Shown here one piece after another: positions 35,471-44,506 of a stretch of 64,000 bases of DNA. The notes under the pieces were generated by a model. It did not search any database. It was not told the origin of the DNA and saw nothing but the letters and a program-made list of their open reading frames with translations. Every line of letters starts with the position of its first letter. Positions within the stretch are counted from its first letter, which is position 1. Origin of the DNA: Amycolatopsis jiangsuensis (GTDB taxonomy: Bacteria; Actinomycetota; Actinomycetes; Mycobacteriales; Pseudonocardiaceae); assembly GCF_014204865.1 (NCBI RefSeq), contig NZ_JACHMG010000001.1, positions 3,560,501 to 3,624,500 on the forward strand, given 5' to 3'. Both the position numbers and the translations under genes were made by a program.

Positions 35471-35772
35471 CTCCGGGTCGGGCCGATCTCGGAGGCGAAA
35501 TACGCGCTCGCATCACGCAGCACGGCGTTGACCCGCTCCAGGTCCGCGACCCGCTTGCGCAGCTGCTTGTTCTCCTCGACCATCTCACTGGTCGGCCGGT
35601 CGGCTCGCTCACCACAATCGGCCTCGTCCTGGCGAATCCAGTTCCGCAACGCCTCGTGATGCACGCCGAGCTGCTCGGCCAGCTTCCGGATCACCGGCTT
35701 CGGGTCAGACTCCCGGTACAGCCGGACCGCCCGGGCCCGCAACTCGTCGGAGTACTTCTTCGGTGCCGCCAC
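35467..35772 (-). CDS. IS3-family transposase OrfA
   Basis: A 101-residue helix-turn-helix protein. KKYSDELRARAVRLYRESDP and HHEALRNWIRQDE are followed by a leucine-zipper tail LRKRVADLERVNAVLRDASA. The start is a GTG at 35772 with GGAGG upstream. It overlaps orfB by four bases. Confidence 0.9.
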   Translation of the reverse strand: MAAPKKYSDELRARAVRLYRESDPKPVIRKLAEQLGVHHEALRNWIRQDEADCGERADRPTSEMVEENKQLRKRVADLERVNAVLRDASAYFASEIGPTRR

Positions 35773-35997
35773 TGATGTCCTCCTTCCGGCCCTATCGGAC
35801 CATGGCTTGGAGCTCTCCGTGAAAGCGGGGGAACCTCATGGTGACCCAGATGCCGTACTCAGACCCGCCGCTGGAACGCATCTCGAAGTAGTCGGTATCG
35901 GCAAGGCAACCCTGCCACATGGCACTCATCGGACGTCCTCCACTGGTGCGGGCCGACCGCGACGATGGGCGAAGCGCCAGGGCGCCGTCAGTCATTC

Positions 35998-36012
35998 TTT
36001 TCCAATGGATAA
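35998..36012. promoter_or_regulatory. Possible TetR operator
   Basis: TTTTCCA-A-TGGATAA is a near-palindrome (six of seven arm positions) directly upstream of the TetR start and in the divergent space before the esterase gene. It is AT-rich, unlike its surroundings. The assignment rests on position only. Confidence 0.35.
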
Positions 36013-36015
36013 ACT

Positions 36016-36594
36016 GTGGGAGTGATCGTGTCAAGCTCGGAACGCAAGGCTGACGCGCGCGAGCGTCTCCTGGCTCGGCTTCTCGACGCGTTCGGCGAGG
36101 ATCTGCCCCCGCCGGAGGTGTCGCTGCGCGAGGTCGCCGCCCGGGCCCAGACCAGTCACGCCCTCCTGCGGTACCACTTCGGGTCACACTCGGGCGTTCT
36201 GGCAGCCATGCTCAAGGCACACCGATCCCGTGACAACGCGGTGCTGTTCAAGACCGCCCGGCAGGGCACCTTCGACGATTTCGTCGTGGCGATCTGGCGG
36301 ACCTACACCCGCCCGAAGCAGCTCTCCCGTTCCCGCGGCTTCTTCCACGTCGCCGGGCTGGCCGCGTACCGCCCGGAAGATTTCGGTGAATTCATCGACT
36401 CCCTCGACGACCTGACGACGATGCTGGCCTCGCTCGCGGAACGCGAAGGCGCCGGCGCCGAGGAAGCGCTGACTCTGGCGACCGTCACGATCGCCGCCAT
36501 CCGCGGCCTGCTCCTGCGGGAAGTCCTGAATCCAGGCACCCACCCGGAGGACGCGGTCGCCTTCGTCCTGCGCATGAGCAAGCCCCACCCTTGA
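36016..36594 (+). CDS. TetR-family regulator next to the disrupted esterase
   Basis: A 192-residue regulator. The helix-turn-helix VSLREVAARAQTSHALLRYH is at residues about 35-60. The TetR_C domain includes RSRGFFHVAGLAAYRPEDFG. The start is uncertain among GTGs at 36016, 36022 and 36028; GGGAG upstream favours 36028. It was divergent from the esterase gene before the IS insertion, so it probably controlled it and has lost its target. Confidence 0.88.
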   Translation: MGVIVSSSERKADARERLLARLLDAFGEDLPPPEVSLREVAARAQTSHALLRYHFGSHSGVLAAMLKAHRSRDNAVLFKTARQGTFDDFVVAIWRTYTRPKQLSRSRGFFHVAGLAAYRPEDFGEFIDSLDDLTTMLASLAEREGAGAEEALTLATVTIAAIRGLLLREVLNPGTHPEDAVAFVLRMSKPHP

Positions 36595-36611
36595 TTCCCC
36601 GGCGGATACGG

Positions 36612-37292
36612 CTACCAGTAAGGGGAATTCATGAACGCGATCATTTCCGCGGGCCGGTCACCGTCATTGCGGAGCGCATGCGGCTTGCTGGCGTCGTACT
36701 CCACGAACTGCCGTTCCTCGAGGAGGTACTCCCGGTCGCTGTAGAGCAGGACCAGCTCGCCGGAGATCACCCATCCGAAGTCGCGGCCCTTGTGGGCCAG
36801 GACCTCGCTGAATGACGCACCCGGCTCGAACGTGACGAGCACGGCCTGCGCACCGGAGTAGTCGCTTTTCAGGAGCCGGTAGGTCACTCCCGCGCCGCGG
36901 TCGATCTGCTGCAAGCTCTCGGGGGCGACGATGGCGGGGCCGGCAGTGGTCTCGTCCTCGACGAGCAGTTCGCTCGCGCTGATCTTGTAGAAATCCGCCA
37001 GCCGGGAGAATCGCGAGAGCGAAATGTCCGCCTGCCCGCGTTCGAGCATGCTGAGAAAGGACATGGACAGGCCGACCTCGCCGGCCACCTGCTCGATCGT
37101 CAGTTTGCGAAGATGACGCAGCCGGCGAAGCCGCTCCCCGAGGCGTTGCTGCCGTTCCTCGCCGGGAGGGCCGGGAGGGGCCGCGGCGAGTTCCTCTTCG
37201 ATCTTGCGCGCCATGGGACTCAACACTCCGACTCGATCGATGACGGCCTCGGCCATGGTAGCAGCGAGCCGGCCACGCCCTGCGGTCCTCAT
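36612..37292 (-). CDS. XRE-cupin transcriptional regulator
   Basis: A 226-residue protein. A helix-turn-helix of the XRE type (LGERLRRLRHLRKLTIEQVA then GEVGLSMSFLSMLERGQADI, about 45-100) is followed by a cupin_2 sensor domain (VTFEPGASFSEVLAHKGRDF then GWVISGELVLLYSDREYLL). I chose the ATG at 37292 because AAGGAAA precedes it; ATGs at 37256 and 37214 are alternatives. The cupin pocket probably senses a small metabolite. It is divergent from the serine hydrolase-to-RidA operon and is its likely regulator. Confidence 0.9.
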   Translation of the reverse strand: MRTAGRGRLAATMAEAVIDRVGVLSPMARKIEEELAAAPPGPPGEERQQRLGERLRRLRHLRKLTIEQVAGEVGLSMSFLSMLERGQADISLSRFSRLADFYKISASELLVEDETTAGPAIVAPESLQQIDRGAGVTYRLLKSDYSGAQAVLVTFEPGASFSEVLAHKGRDFGWVISGELVLLYSDREYLLEERQFVEYDASKPHALRNDGDRPAEMIAFMNSPYW

Positions 37293-37623
37293 ATCCGCAG
37301 TTTCCTTACAGGCGAGGCGAAATCCAGCAGTACACGGGCGCACGAACGCTCCGGTGGACCGGAGATCGCCGAAGTGGTGATCCACTGCGTGGCCTCGCCG
37401 TCCATGGCCTTCTGACGCGCGCGGGGAGGGACTTGACGAGCCGAGGCATAGTCAACACAATGAAGAAATATCAACGATAACTATGAACCACCAGGAACGC
37501 TATGCCATTCAGTGCGCGACCAGTCACCGTGGGTGGCAATGCTGCCCGGCGCGCACCCGCGCTGTGCGCTCCGAGTGATGGCCCGCGCTCCTCGTCCGCT
37601 CTCCCCGACCCAAGGAAGTGACC
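37293..37623. promoter_or_regulatory. Control region between XRE-cupin gene and peptide-catabolic operon
   Basis: A 331-bp spacer with a short AT-rich island (37440-37500). A plausible promoter for the operon is TTGACG at 37433-37438 and CACAAT at 37456-37461, 17 bp apart. CATAGT at 37447 and ACTATG at 37480 form 6-bp inverted arms 27 bp apart, and TCAAC occurs twice between them; this could be the XRE-cupin operator. No gene was recognised inside. Confidence 0.45.
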
Positions 37624-39036
37624 ATGGTCGACCTGGACTCGCTGCGCGCGCATCTCACCGAAGTCCTCGACGCCCAGTCCGCGGCGACCGGGGTCGCCGG
37701 GGCAGTGGTCGGCGTCGCGGTGGGCGGCGATCAGTTCTCGCTCGCCCACGGCAGTGCGAACCTCAACACCGGCCAGGAGTTCACGACGGACACCGGATGG
37801 CTGCTCGGCTCGGTCACCAAGGTGCTGACGGCGACCGCCCTGCTGCGGCTGGTGGATGCCGGCACCGTCGACCTCGACGCGCCGGCGCGCCGGTACCTTC
37901 CCGAGTTCACCCTCGCCGATACCGATGCGGCCGAGGCCATCACGGTGCGGATGCTGATCAACCACACCAACGGCATCGACGCCGATGACCTGATGCCCGC
38001 CGCCGTACGGGGCCGCGACGCGACGCGATCCTACGTCGACCAGCTGCCCGACTTCGGCTGCCTGTTCGAGCCTGGCACAGGCATTCACTACTCCAACCCC
38101 GGATTCGTGCTCGCCGCGCGGATCCTCGAGGAGCAGACCGGGCTTCCGTTCGAGAGGGCGATCCAGACCGAGCTCTTCGAGCCGTGCGGCATGCGTGACG
38201 CGACCGCGGTCCAGACCCAGGCGTTCTTACGCCGCACCGCGATCGGCGCGCACGCCTCCGACGAGCCGGGGAAGCTGCGGGCGACGTCGCTGTTCAGCCT
38301 GCCCGAGTCCGCCGCCGGAGCCGGCGGGACACCGATCGTGACGGTCGCCGACATGATGGCCTTCGGCCGGATGCACCTGGCCGGTGGCCTCGCGCCGGAC
38401 GGCGGGCGGGTGCTGTCGCAGGAGCTCGCGGCGGCGATGCTGACCCCGACCTTCGACCTCGGACTCCCCTCGGTGCCGTCGATGGGCCTCGGCTGGTGGC
38501 TGACTCCGATCGCCGGGACGACGGCGGCCTGGCACGGTGGCGGTTCGCCGGGGGGCGCGTCGAGCTTCTGCATCGTGCCCGAACACGACGCCGTCATCGT
38601 CAGCTTTGTCAGCGGCCCCAACGCTTTGCTGAACGACAAGCTGCACACCGCCGTGCTCGAGCACCTCACCGGGCAGCAGGCGACCGCGCCGTTCGGCGGA
38701 GACCCGGCAGACGCCGACCCCTCCATGGCCGGCGGGTACACCGCCTTCCACGTCGACAAGAACATCAGCGTCCACGACGGCACCCTGCTCGTGCGGACGG
38801 CTTTCCCGTTCCACGACGAGGAGCTGGAGCGCACTTTGGACGGCTACGGGACGTCCGGCTCGTCCACCGTCACCTACGTGCCGGCCGCCCCCGGCCTCTT
38901 CCTGCCCGAGGACTCCGACCCGCGCACCACCGCCGGTTTCTACGGCCGGTTCAGCATCCTCGCCGACCTCCCTCCGGCGCCCGGACGACCACGCGGCATC
39001 CACACCGGACTCCGCTTCATACCCAAGACCAGCTGA
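37624..39036 (+). CDS. Serine hydrolase, class C beta-lactamase/D-aminopeptidase fold
   Basis: A 470-residue penicillin-binding-like enzyme. The nucleophile tetrad is S63-V-T-K66 in WLLGSVTKVL, the YSN triad is in GIHYSNPGF, and HGGGSPGG replaces the KTG box, as in many DD-peptidase/esterase-like members. There is no signal peptide, so it acts in the cytoplasm, which argues against classic periplasmic beta-lactam defence. A C-terminal lipocalin-like extension follows the catalytic domain. It is the first gene of the operon (AAGGA upstream of the ATG). Given its neighbours it probably hydrolyses an amide or peptide with a D-residue. Confidence 0.88.
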   Translation: MVDLDSLRAHLTEVLDAQSAATGVAGAVVGVAVGGDQFSLAHGSANLNTGQEFTTDTGWLLGSVTKVLTATALLRLVDAGTVDLDAPARRYLPEFTLADTDAAEAITVRMLINHTNGIDADDLMPAAVRGRDATRSYVDQLPDFGCLFEPGTGIHYSNPGFVLAARILEEQTGLPFERAIQTELFEPCGMRDATAVQTQAFLRRTAIGAHASDEPGKLRATSLFSLPESAAGAGGTPIVTVADMMAFGRMHLAGGLAPDGGRVLSQELAAAMLTPTFDLGLPSVPSMGLGWWLTPIAGTTAAWHGGGSPGGASSFCIVPEHDAVIVSFVSGPNALLNDKLHTAVLEHLTGQQATAPFGGDPADADPSMAGGYTAFHVDKNISVHDGTLLVRTAFPFHDEELERTLDGYGTSGSSTVTYVPAAPGLFLPEDSDPRTTAGFYGRFSILADLPPAPGRPRGIHTGLRFIPKTS

Positions 39037-39131
39037 TCGACGACCGAACCCGCCCCTCCGCTCGGAGAACGGCCTGACCGGAACGGATCCGCCACCCCAC
39101 CACGTTCGCGCTCTCCTGGAGGAGGCTGTCA

Positions 39132-40547
39132 ATGTCGACACCCCCGCTCACCACCGAAACGCACCCGAGAACCGGGGCTCTCGCCACGGCGATCCTCGGC
39201 ACCGTCATCCTCGTCCTCAACCTGCTCGAATCGATGCTCGTGCCGGCGCTGCCCCTGATCCAAGCCGGCGTGGGCGCTTCGACCGCTTCGATCACCTGGG
39301 TCTTCACCGGGCTGCTGCTGTCCGGCGCGGTCAGTACGCCGCTGATCGGACGACTGGCCGAACTCCACAACAAGAAGACGGTCTTCTTCGTCGTGTGGGG
39401 AGTGGTCGTGGCCGGCGTGCTGCTCAGCGCCCTCGCCACCTCGATCGTCCCGCTCGCGATCGGTCAGGTCCTCCAGGGCGCCGGGCTCGGTTTCGCCCCG
39501 CTGGCGATCGGCCTGGTGCGGGAGACGCAATCCGCCGAGAAGGCCAAGACCAGTACCGGCCTGCTCATCGGCATGTCCGCGCTGGGCTCGGTCGCCGGGC
39601 TGCTGTTGTCCGGCCCGCTGCTGACGGTGCTGTCCTACCATTGGCTCTACTGGCTCCCGCTGGCCGCGCTGGTGCTCCTCGGGATCGTGGCCGTGCCGGT
39701 GTTCCCCGCCACCCCGGCCGGCGGCGAGGGCAGGATCGACTGGGTGGGCGCGGTCCTGCTCAGCGCCGGGTTGTTCGCGGTGCTGATCGCTCTCACCGAG
39801 GCTCCGGCATGGGGATGGTCGTCGGCGCAGTTCCTCCTGCTCGCCGCGCTGGGCGTGGTGCTGCTGGCCGCGTTCACGACGGCAGAGCTGAAAATGGAGC
39901 AACCACTGGTCGATCTTCGCGCCGGTGGCAAAGCGGTGATCATCACCTGCGTGGTCGCCTTCGCCGTCGGCTGGGCGACCTACGCGGTCTACGTCGCGCT
40001 CCCGACCATCGTGGCGGCGCCCCCGTCCGTCGGATACGGACTCGGCGGGACACCGACCACGGCCGGATTGCTGCTGCTGCCACTGGGAGTGCTCGGCGCC
40101 GTCTCGGCGGCACTGACCGGCCGGCTGGAGCGGATCTTCGGGAGCAAGACGTTGATGATCCTGTCCTGCCTTCCGGTGGTGGCCTCCTCGGCGATCCTGT
40201 TCCTGGCCCGGCACGACGCAGCGGTGCTCGCGCTCGCCTCGGGACTGGCCGGGCTCGGCATCGGCATCGGGCTGACCCAGGCGATGAACATCGTGTCGTC
40301 CTCGGTGCCCGTGGAGCGGCTGGCCAGCGCGAGCGGCTTCCTCCTGGTCCTGCGCCAGGTCGGCGGGACGCTGGGGGCGCAGGTGTCGGGCAGTGTCCTG
40401 GCCGGCGGTCTCATCGAGGGGACACCGTTGCCCACGTGGTCGTCCTTCGGCGCGATCTTCTGGATATCGACGGTGGTCGGCCTCGGGGCGATCGCCACCA
40501 GCCTGGCTCTCCCCCGCCGTCTGGCCGGCGCCGCGGTGACGAGCTGA
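39132..40547 (+). CDS. MFS transporter
   Basis: A 471-residue permease with about 14 hydrophobic segments, GRLAELHNKKTVFF between TM2 and TM3 (motif A) and a DHA2-like arrangement. The ATG has GGAGG six bases upstream. It stands between the serine hydrolase and amidohydrolase genes, so uptake of the operon's substrate or export of a toxic product is plausible; the direction cannot be decided from sequence. Confidence 0.9.
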   Translation: MSTPPLTTETHPRTGALATAILGTVILVLNLLESMLVPALPLIQAGVGASTASITWVFTGLLLSGAVSTPLIGRLAELHNKKTVFFVVWGVVVAGVLLSALATSIVPLAIGQVLQGAGLGFAPLAIGLVRETQSAEKAKTSTGLLIGMSALGSVAGLLLSGPLLTVLSYHWLYWLPLAALVLLGIVAVPVFPATPAGGEGRIDWVGAVLLSAGLFAVLIALTEAPAWGWSSAQFLLLAALGVVLLAAFTTAELKMEQPLVDLRAGGKAVIITCVVAFAVGWATYAVYVALPTIVAAPPSVGYGLGGTPTTAGLLLLPLGVLGAVSAALTGRLERIFGSKTLMILSCLPVVASSAILFLARHDAAVLALASGLAGLGIGIGLTQAMNIVSSSVPVERLASASGFLLVLRQVGGTLGAQVSGSVLAGGLIEGTPLPTWSSFGAIFWISTVVGLGAIATSLALPRRLAGAAVTS

Positions 40548-40619
40548 GAATGACTGGCAAGTGACTATTCGACGTACTGCGTCCGGGCGACCGGATGCAG
40601 TCGATCAGGAAGGAAGGAA

Positions 40620-42065
40620 ATGGCACTGCTGTTGACCGGTGCGACCGTCATCGACGGCGTTTCCGAAGAGGGTGTCAGCGATCGAGCGATCCTGACCGAG
40701 AACGGCCGCATCGTGGCCATCGGTCGCGCGGCTGACCTGTCGATTCCGGCGGACACCGAAACCATCGACTTCAGCGGGAAGTTCATCATTCCCGGGCTGC
40801 TGAACGCCAATGTGCATCTGCTGGTCAGCGCCCTGCTCGAGACGCTGATCCGGTACGAGGGGCGCTACGAGGAGCTGATCACCGAGGCCGCCCAGGTCGC
40901 TCTGAAGAGCGGCATGACGACAGTCTTCGACACCTGGGGGCCGCGAGGTCCGCTCATGGCGGTCCGTGACCGGATCGACCGGGGGCTGGTCCCGGGCAGT
41001 CGTATCCGTTGCGCCGGTAACATCATCGGATTCGAGGGCCCGTTCTCCGACGACTTCAACAAGCGCATTCCCGGTGTGGGCAGCACTCATTTCGTGGACC
41101 GGGTGAATGCGACGTGGGTCGAGAACACCGGCCGGCATCTGATGTGGCTGACCCCCGAAGCAGTCGGCGAAGAGGTTCGCACGTACCTCGGGCGCGGGAT
41201 CGACTTCGTCAAATACGCTTCGAACGAGCACGGTGGCTCCTCGGCAGGCGCCTTCATCCAATTCTCCGAGCGCACGCAGCGCGTCATCGTCGAGGAAGCG
41301 CATCGTGCCGGCGTGACCGCGCAGGCCCACGCGCAATCGGTCGAGGGCTTGCGGATGGCGATCGAGGCCGGCTGCGACCTGATCCAGCACTGCAACATGA
41401 CGGGACCCACCGAGATCCCCCGCGAAACCCTCGAGCTCTTCGCGCAGGGAAACTGCGGCGCCGTCGTCTTTCCGTTGACCGACAACGGCCTGAACATCCT
41501 GAAGGAGTCCATTTCGGACTACGAGTGGACGATATGGAAGGCCTCGGACACCAACGTCCGCAATCTCATCAGCTCCGGCGCGACCATTCTCCTCGCCAAT
41601 GACGGCGGCATCCTCGCGCCGGAAGTCATGAAAGAGCCGATGATCAAGGGGACCTGGAACGGACTGCCCGAGGACGAGGGTCTGGGTCGCCTGGCGACGG
41701 GTCACTTCGTCTGGCTCAGGGCCATGGAGGAGAAGGGCATGTCGCCGATGGCGTTGCTGCACGCGGCGACCCGCAACATCGCCGAGGCCTACCAGGTCGA
41801 CGACGACCTCGGGACACTCGAGGCCGGCAAGGTCGCCGACATGGTCGTGCTCGACGAGGATCCGTTGCAGAGCGCGAAGAACTACCAAAGCATCCACGCC
41901 GTGATCAAGGACGGCGCCGTGGTGGATCTCGACGCGCTGCCGGAACAGGCGCTGTTGACCGCGGACCTTCCTCCCGCGCTGGAGGAAGAGGCCCACTACA
42001 AGGAATTCCTCCATCACGGCGAACGCCTGCCGGGCTGCCCCTCCTGTATGAACGGACATCACTGA
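40620..42065 (+). CDS. Amidohydrolase-superfamily hydrolase with altered HxH motif
   Basis: A 481-residue TIM-barrel enzyme of the imidazolonepropionase/prolidase-like amidohydrolases. Strand motifs are PGLLNANVHLL (residues 59-69), FVKYASNEHGG (possible carboxylated Lys), AQAHAQS, LIQHCN and ILLANDGG. The usual DxHxH metal motif reads N-x-N-x-H, so the first metal-binding His is Asn (N64) and the preceding Asp is Asn. A mononuclear site is likely. AGGAAGG precedes the ATG. It overlaps the dipeptidase by one base (TGATG). Confidence 0.88.
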   Translation: MALLLTGATVIDGVSEEGVSDRAILTENGRIVAIGRAADLSIPADTETIDFSGKFIIPGLLNANVHLLVSALLETLIRYEGRYEELITEAAQVALKSGMTTVFDTWGPRGPLMAVRDRIDRGLVPGSRIRCAGNIIGFEGPFSDDFNKRIPGVGSTHFVDRVNATWVENTGRHLMWLTPEAVGEEVRTYLGRGIDFVKYASNEHGGSSAGAFIQFSERTQRVIVEEAHRAGVTAQAHAQSVEGLRMAIEAGCDLIQHCNMTGPTEIPRETLELFAQGNCGAVVFPLTDNGLNILKESISDYEWTIWKASDTNVRNLISSGATILLANDGGILAPEVMKEPMIKGTWNGLPEDEGLGRLATGHFVWLRAMEEKGMSPMALLHAATRNIAEAYQVDDDLGTLEAGKVADMVVLDEDPLQSAKNYQSIHAVIKDGAVVDLDALPEQALLTADLPPALEEEAHYKEFLHHGERLPGCPSCMNGHH

Positions 42066-43054
42066 TGACGCGAACGACCCAGCCGGACTCCGCCACGCTC
42101 CACGCGCAGGCGCTGGTGTGGGAGCAGCACTGCTGTCTTCCGCTCGACCCGGACACCGACGTCGACGAGCTGTGGCGGTACGCCGAGTCGGGGGCGTCGT
42201 TCGTGTCGGTGAACGCCGGCTACGCGCCGCACGACATCGCGGACACCATCCGGGTGCTGTCGGGATTCCGGCGTCAGCTGCTCGCCGAGCCCGACCGCTA
42301 CGTCCTGGCGCGTACGACCGAGGACGTGCGCACGGCGAAGGCCACCGGACGGCTCGCGGTCGCGTTCGACCTGGAAGACACCCGCCCGTTGGGTGGCAGC
42401 GTCGACCTGGTCCAGACCTACTACGACCTCGGTGTGCGCACCATGCTGCTGACCTACAACCAGCGCAACGCCGCCGGTTCGGGCTGCCACGACGAGACCG
42501 ATGGTGGCGTGACGGAGTTCGGCCGGGAGGTGGTGGCCGAGATGAACCGGGTGGGAATGGTGGTCGACGCCGCGCACTGTTCCTACCGCACGTCGATGGA
42601 CGTCTTCGCGGCGTCGTCCGCGCCGGTCGTGCTCTCCCACACGGCGGCGCGTGCGGTGCACGATCACGAGCGCAACGTGTGGGACGACCAGATGCTGGCG
42701 TGTGCGGCCACCGGTGGCGTCGTCGGCATCGACGGCGTCGGCATCTTCCTCGGCGACAACGACGCGAGCACCGAGGCGCTCGTCCGTCACCTCGACCATG
42801 CCGTCGAGCTGGTCGGGTGGGAGCACGTGGGACTGGGCCTGGACTTCTGCTTCGGCAGTGCCGATGCCGAGCTCGCCGAGAACCCCGACCTGTTCCCGTC
42901 GAGCTACGCGCAGTGGGACCGCATGGAGTTCATCGAGCCGGAGCGCCTGCCCGCGATCACGGCCGCCCTGGCCGGCCGCGGGTACGCGCCGGAAGCCGTC
43001 CACGGGATCTTGGGCGGGAATTTCCTGCGCGTGGCGGAAAACGTGTGGCGCTGA
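42065..43054 (+). CDS. Membrane-dipeptidase-type (M19) peptidase, cytoplasmic
   Basis: A 329-residue renal-dipeptidase-fold enzyme. Metal ligands are the His of EQHCCLPL (H22), the Glu in AFDLEDTRPL and the His residues in VVDAAHCS and VVLSHTAAR. The second residue of the HxD pair is Cys24 rather than Asp, a variation I believe occurs in one M19 subgroup. M19 enzymes cleave dipeptides and tolerate D-amino acids at the C-terminal position. There is no signal peptide. It is translationally coupled to the amidohydrolase gene, with the D-amino acid oxidoreductase gene following. Confidence 0.88.
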   Translation: MTRTTQPDSATLHAQALVWEQHCCLPLDPDTDVDELWRYAESGASFVSVNAGYAPHDIADTIRVLSGFRRQLLAEPDRYVLARTTEDVRTAKATGRLAVAFDLEDTRPLGGSVDLVQTYYDLGVRTMLLTYNQRNAAGSGCHDETDGGVTEFGREVVAEMNRVGMVVDAAHCSYRTSMDVFAASSAPVVLSHTAARAVHDHERNVWDDQMLACAATGGVVGIDGVGIFLGDNDASTEALVRHLDHAVELVGWEHVGLGLDFCFGSADAELAENPDLFPSSYAQWDRMEFIEPERLPAITAALAGRGYAPEAVHGILGGNFLRVAENVWR

Positions 43055-43125
43055 TCGGCGAAGGCGCGGTCCCCGAACAGCCCCTGCCGCCGATTGCCGG
43101 CTGGCAACCCATTTCAGGAGTCGAT

Positions 43126-44364
43126 ATGAACGGAACATCTTCACCACGGCGCGTTGTCGTCGTGGGAGCCGGGGTGGTCGGGCTCTCGTGTGCGTGGTTC
43201 CTGCAGGAGCACGGCGCGGAAGTCACGGTTCTCGACCGGTCGGGGGTGGCGGCGGGCGCGTCGTGGGGCAACGCCGGCTACCTCGTACCGGCCATGGTGG
43301 CGCCGCTCGCGGAGCCGGCGATGCTGCGCGAGGGCGTGCGGAGCCTGTTCACCCCGGGTTCGCCGCTCGCGGTGGACCGGCGGCTGTCCGCGGCCACGGT
43401 GGCGTTCCTGGCCGGCTTCGCCCGGAACGCGACAGCGTCCCGGTGGCAGCGGGGAATGGCCGCGCTCGCGCCGCTGGCGGTGGAAAGCCTCGGCGCCTTC
43501 GACGAACTGGCCAAGGGCGGTGTCCCGGCGGAGGTCCACGAGCGGAGCATCCGGATCGGGTTCACGGCGGGCCAGGACACCGCGGGATTGGAGCACGAAC
43601 TCGCCGCCGCCCGCGCCGGCGGGCAGGAGGTGTCCTACCGGATCTCGGCGGGGCACGAAGCTCCGTTCTCCGGCCGGGTCGCGCAGGTGCTGCATCTGGA
43701 CGGGCAGCGGTTCATCGCGCCGGGCCGGTTCCTCGACGCGCTCGCCGGGTCGGTGCGGGAGCGAGGTGGCGAGATCGTCACGGGTGCCCACGTGCAGTCG
43801 ATCGGATTCGGTCCGGACGGGCTGCAGGTGGACACCTGGGCCGGGCCGCCGCACCGCGCCGACGCTGTCGTGCTCGCGACAGGTGCGTGGTTGCCGCAGC
43901 TGGGACGACGGCTGGGGGTGCGGGTGCCGGTGCAGGCCGGGCGTGGCTACTCGTGCAGCGTCCGGCTCGCCGAACCGCTCACCGGCCCGGTCTACCTGCC
44001 CGGTGCCCGTGCGACGCTCACCCCGTACGGAGACCGGGTCCGCGTCACCGGCACCATGGAGATCACCGACCGGGACGCGCCCTTCGACGGCAGGCGCCTG
44101 GACTCCATCCTGCGCTCGATCCGCCCGCTGCTCGACGCCGACTGGGACGACGTGCGCGAACCGTGGGTCGGGTCCCGGCCGCTGACGCCCGACGGCCTGC
44201 CGGTGATCGGTGCGACGAAGATCGCCGGCGTCCACGTCGCGGGCGGCCACGGCATGTGGGGGGTGACGCTGGGACCGGTCACCGGGAAACTGCTGGCCGG
44301 GCAGATCATGAACGGGACCCGCGCACCCGGGATGGCCCCGTTCGACCCGCTGCGCCGCGGGTGA
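43126..44364 (+). CDS. FAD-dependent D-amino acid dehydrogenase-like oxidoreductase
   Basis: A 412-residue DadA/DAO-family flavoenzyme. VVVVGAGVVGLSCAWFLQEH (residues 9-28) binds the ADP of FAD, GASWGNAGYLVP is the DadA-type second motif, and GGHGMWGVTLGP is the C-terminal flavin-binding loop. It deaminates a D-amino acid to an imine. AGGAG precedes the ATG at 43126; the frame is open much further upstream, but that part overlaps the dipeptidase gene. The RidA-family gene follows, which would hydrolyse the imine. Confidence 0.9.
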   Translation: MNGTSSPRRVVVVGAGVVGLSCAWFLQEHGAEVTVLDRSGVAAGASWGNAGYLVPAMVAPLAEPAMLREGVRSLFTPGSPLAVDRRLSAATVAFLAGFARNATASRWQRGMAALAPLAVESLGAFDELAKGGVPAEVHERSIRIGFTAGQDTAGLEHELAAARAGGQEVSYRISAGHEAPFSGRVAQVLHLDGQRFIAPGRFLDALAGSVRERGGEIVTGAHVQSIGFGPDGLQVDTWAGPPHRADAVVLATGAWLPQLGRRLGVRVPVQAGRGYSCSVRLAEPLTGPVYLPGARATLTPYGDRVRVTGTMEITDRDAPFDGRRLDSILRSIRPLLDADWDDVREPWVGSRPLTPDGLPVIGATKIAGVHVAGGHGMWGVTLGPVTGKLLAGQIMNGTRAPGMAPFDPLRRG

Positions 44365-44506
44365 ATCCGGGGACGGCATCGCCGGTTCCGGCCGGCGCCG
44401 TCTGCCGGTTCGGCGCGAATGCTCAGTTGCCCGCTCGGCGCCGCAACGATCAACCAGCGACCCGTCCGGGGACGCTGCTTCCTTCCCACGCACGAGGAGA
44501 GTTTCG

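Larger units (their letters stand above)
34547..35838 (-). mobile_element. Complete IS3-family insertion sequence (1,292 bp)
   Basis: The inverted ends begin TGAGGTTCCCCCGCTT at 34547 and end with the complement at 35838, with CGGAGAGC shared further in. A 3-bp target duplication TGG is present at 34544-34546 and 35839-35841. Two ORFs, orfA and orfB, are intact. The element is a different IS3 subgroup from the one at 24.5 kb. Confidence 0.92.
33937..35929 (-). pseudogene. Putative esterase gene split by an IS3-family element
   Basis: The N-terminal 30 codons (35839-35929, MSAMWQGCLADTDYFEM and onward, GGAGGAC upstream) and the remainder (33937-34546) are parts of one alpha/beta-hydrolase esterase. 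Removing the IS and one CCA copy restores the frame as VTTPPGYDRATTRVPAVYVL followed by DGNWAVG. The protein resembles the Fes/IroE-type putative esterases: VSVGYAGEEA, RNRDLVPPGEP, SIGAGSPGIASEDSQVF and the late ETHLTG histidine. A frameshift near 34288 and loss of the usual GxSxGG nucleophile segment are separate lesions. Transcription would have been divergent from the TetR gene. Confidence 0.8.

Noticed and set aside
42118-43125. Extension of the DadA-like frame by 336 codons to 42118
   Set aside because: The upstream part overlaps the M19 dipeptidase in another frame and is Arg/Gly-rich noise; the ATG at 43126 has a good ribosome-binding site and the FAD motif follows at once.
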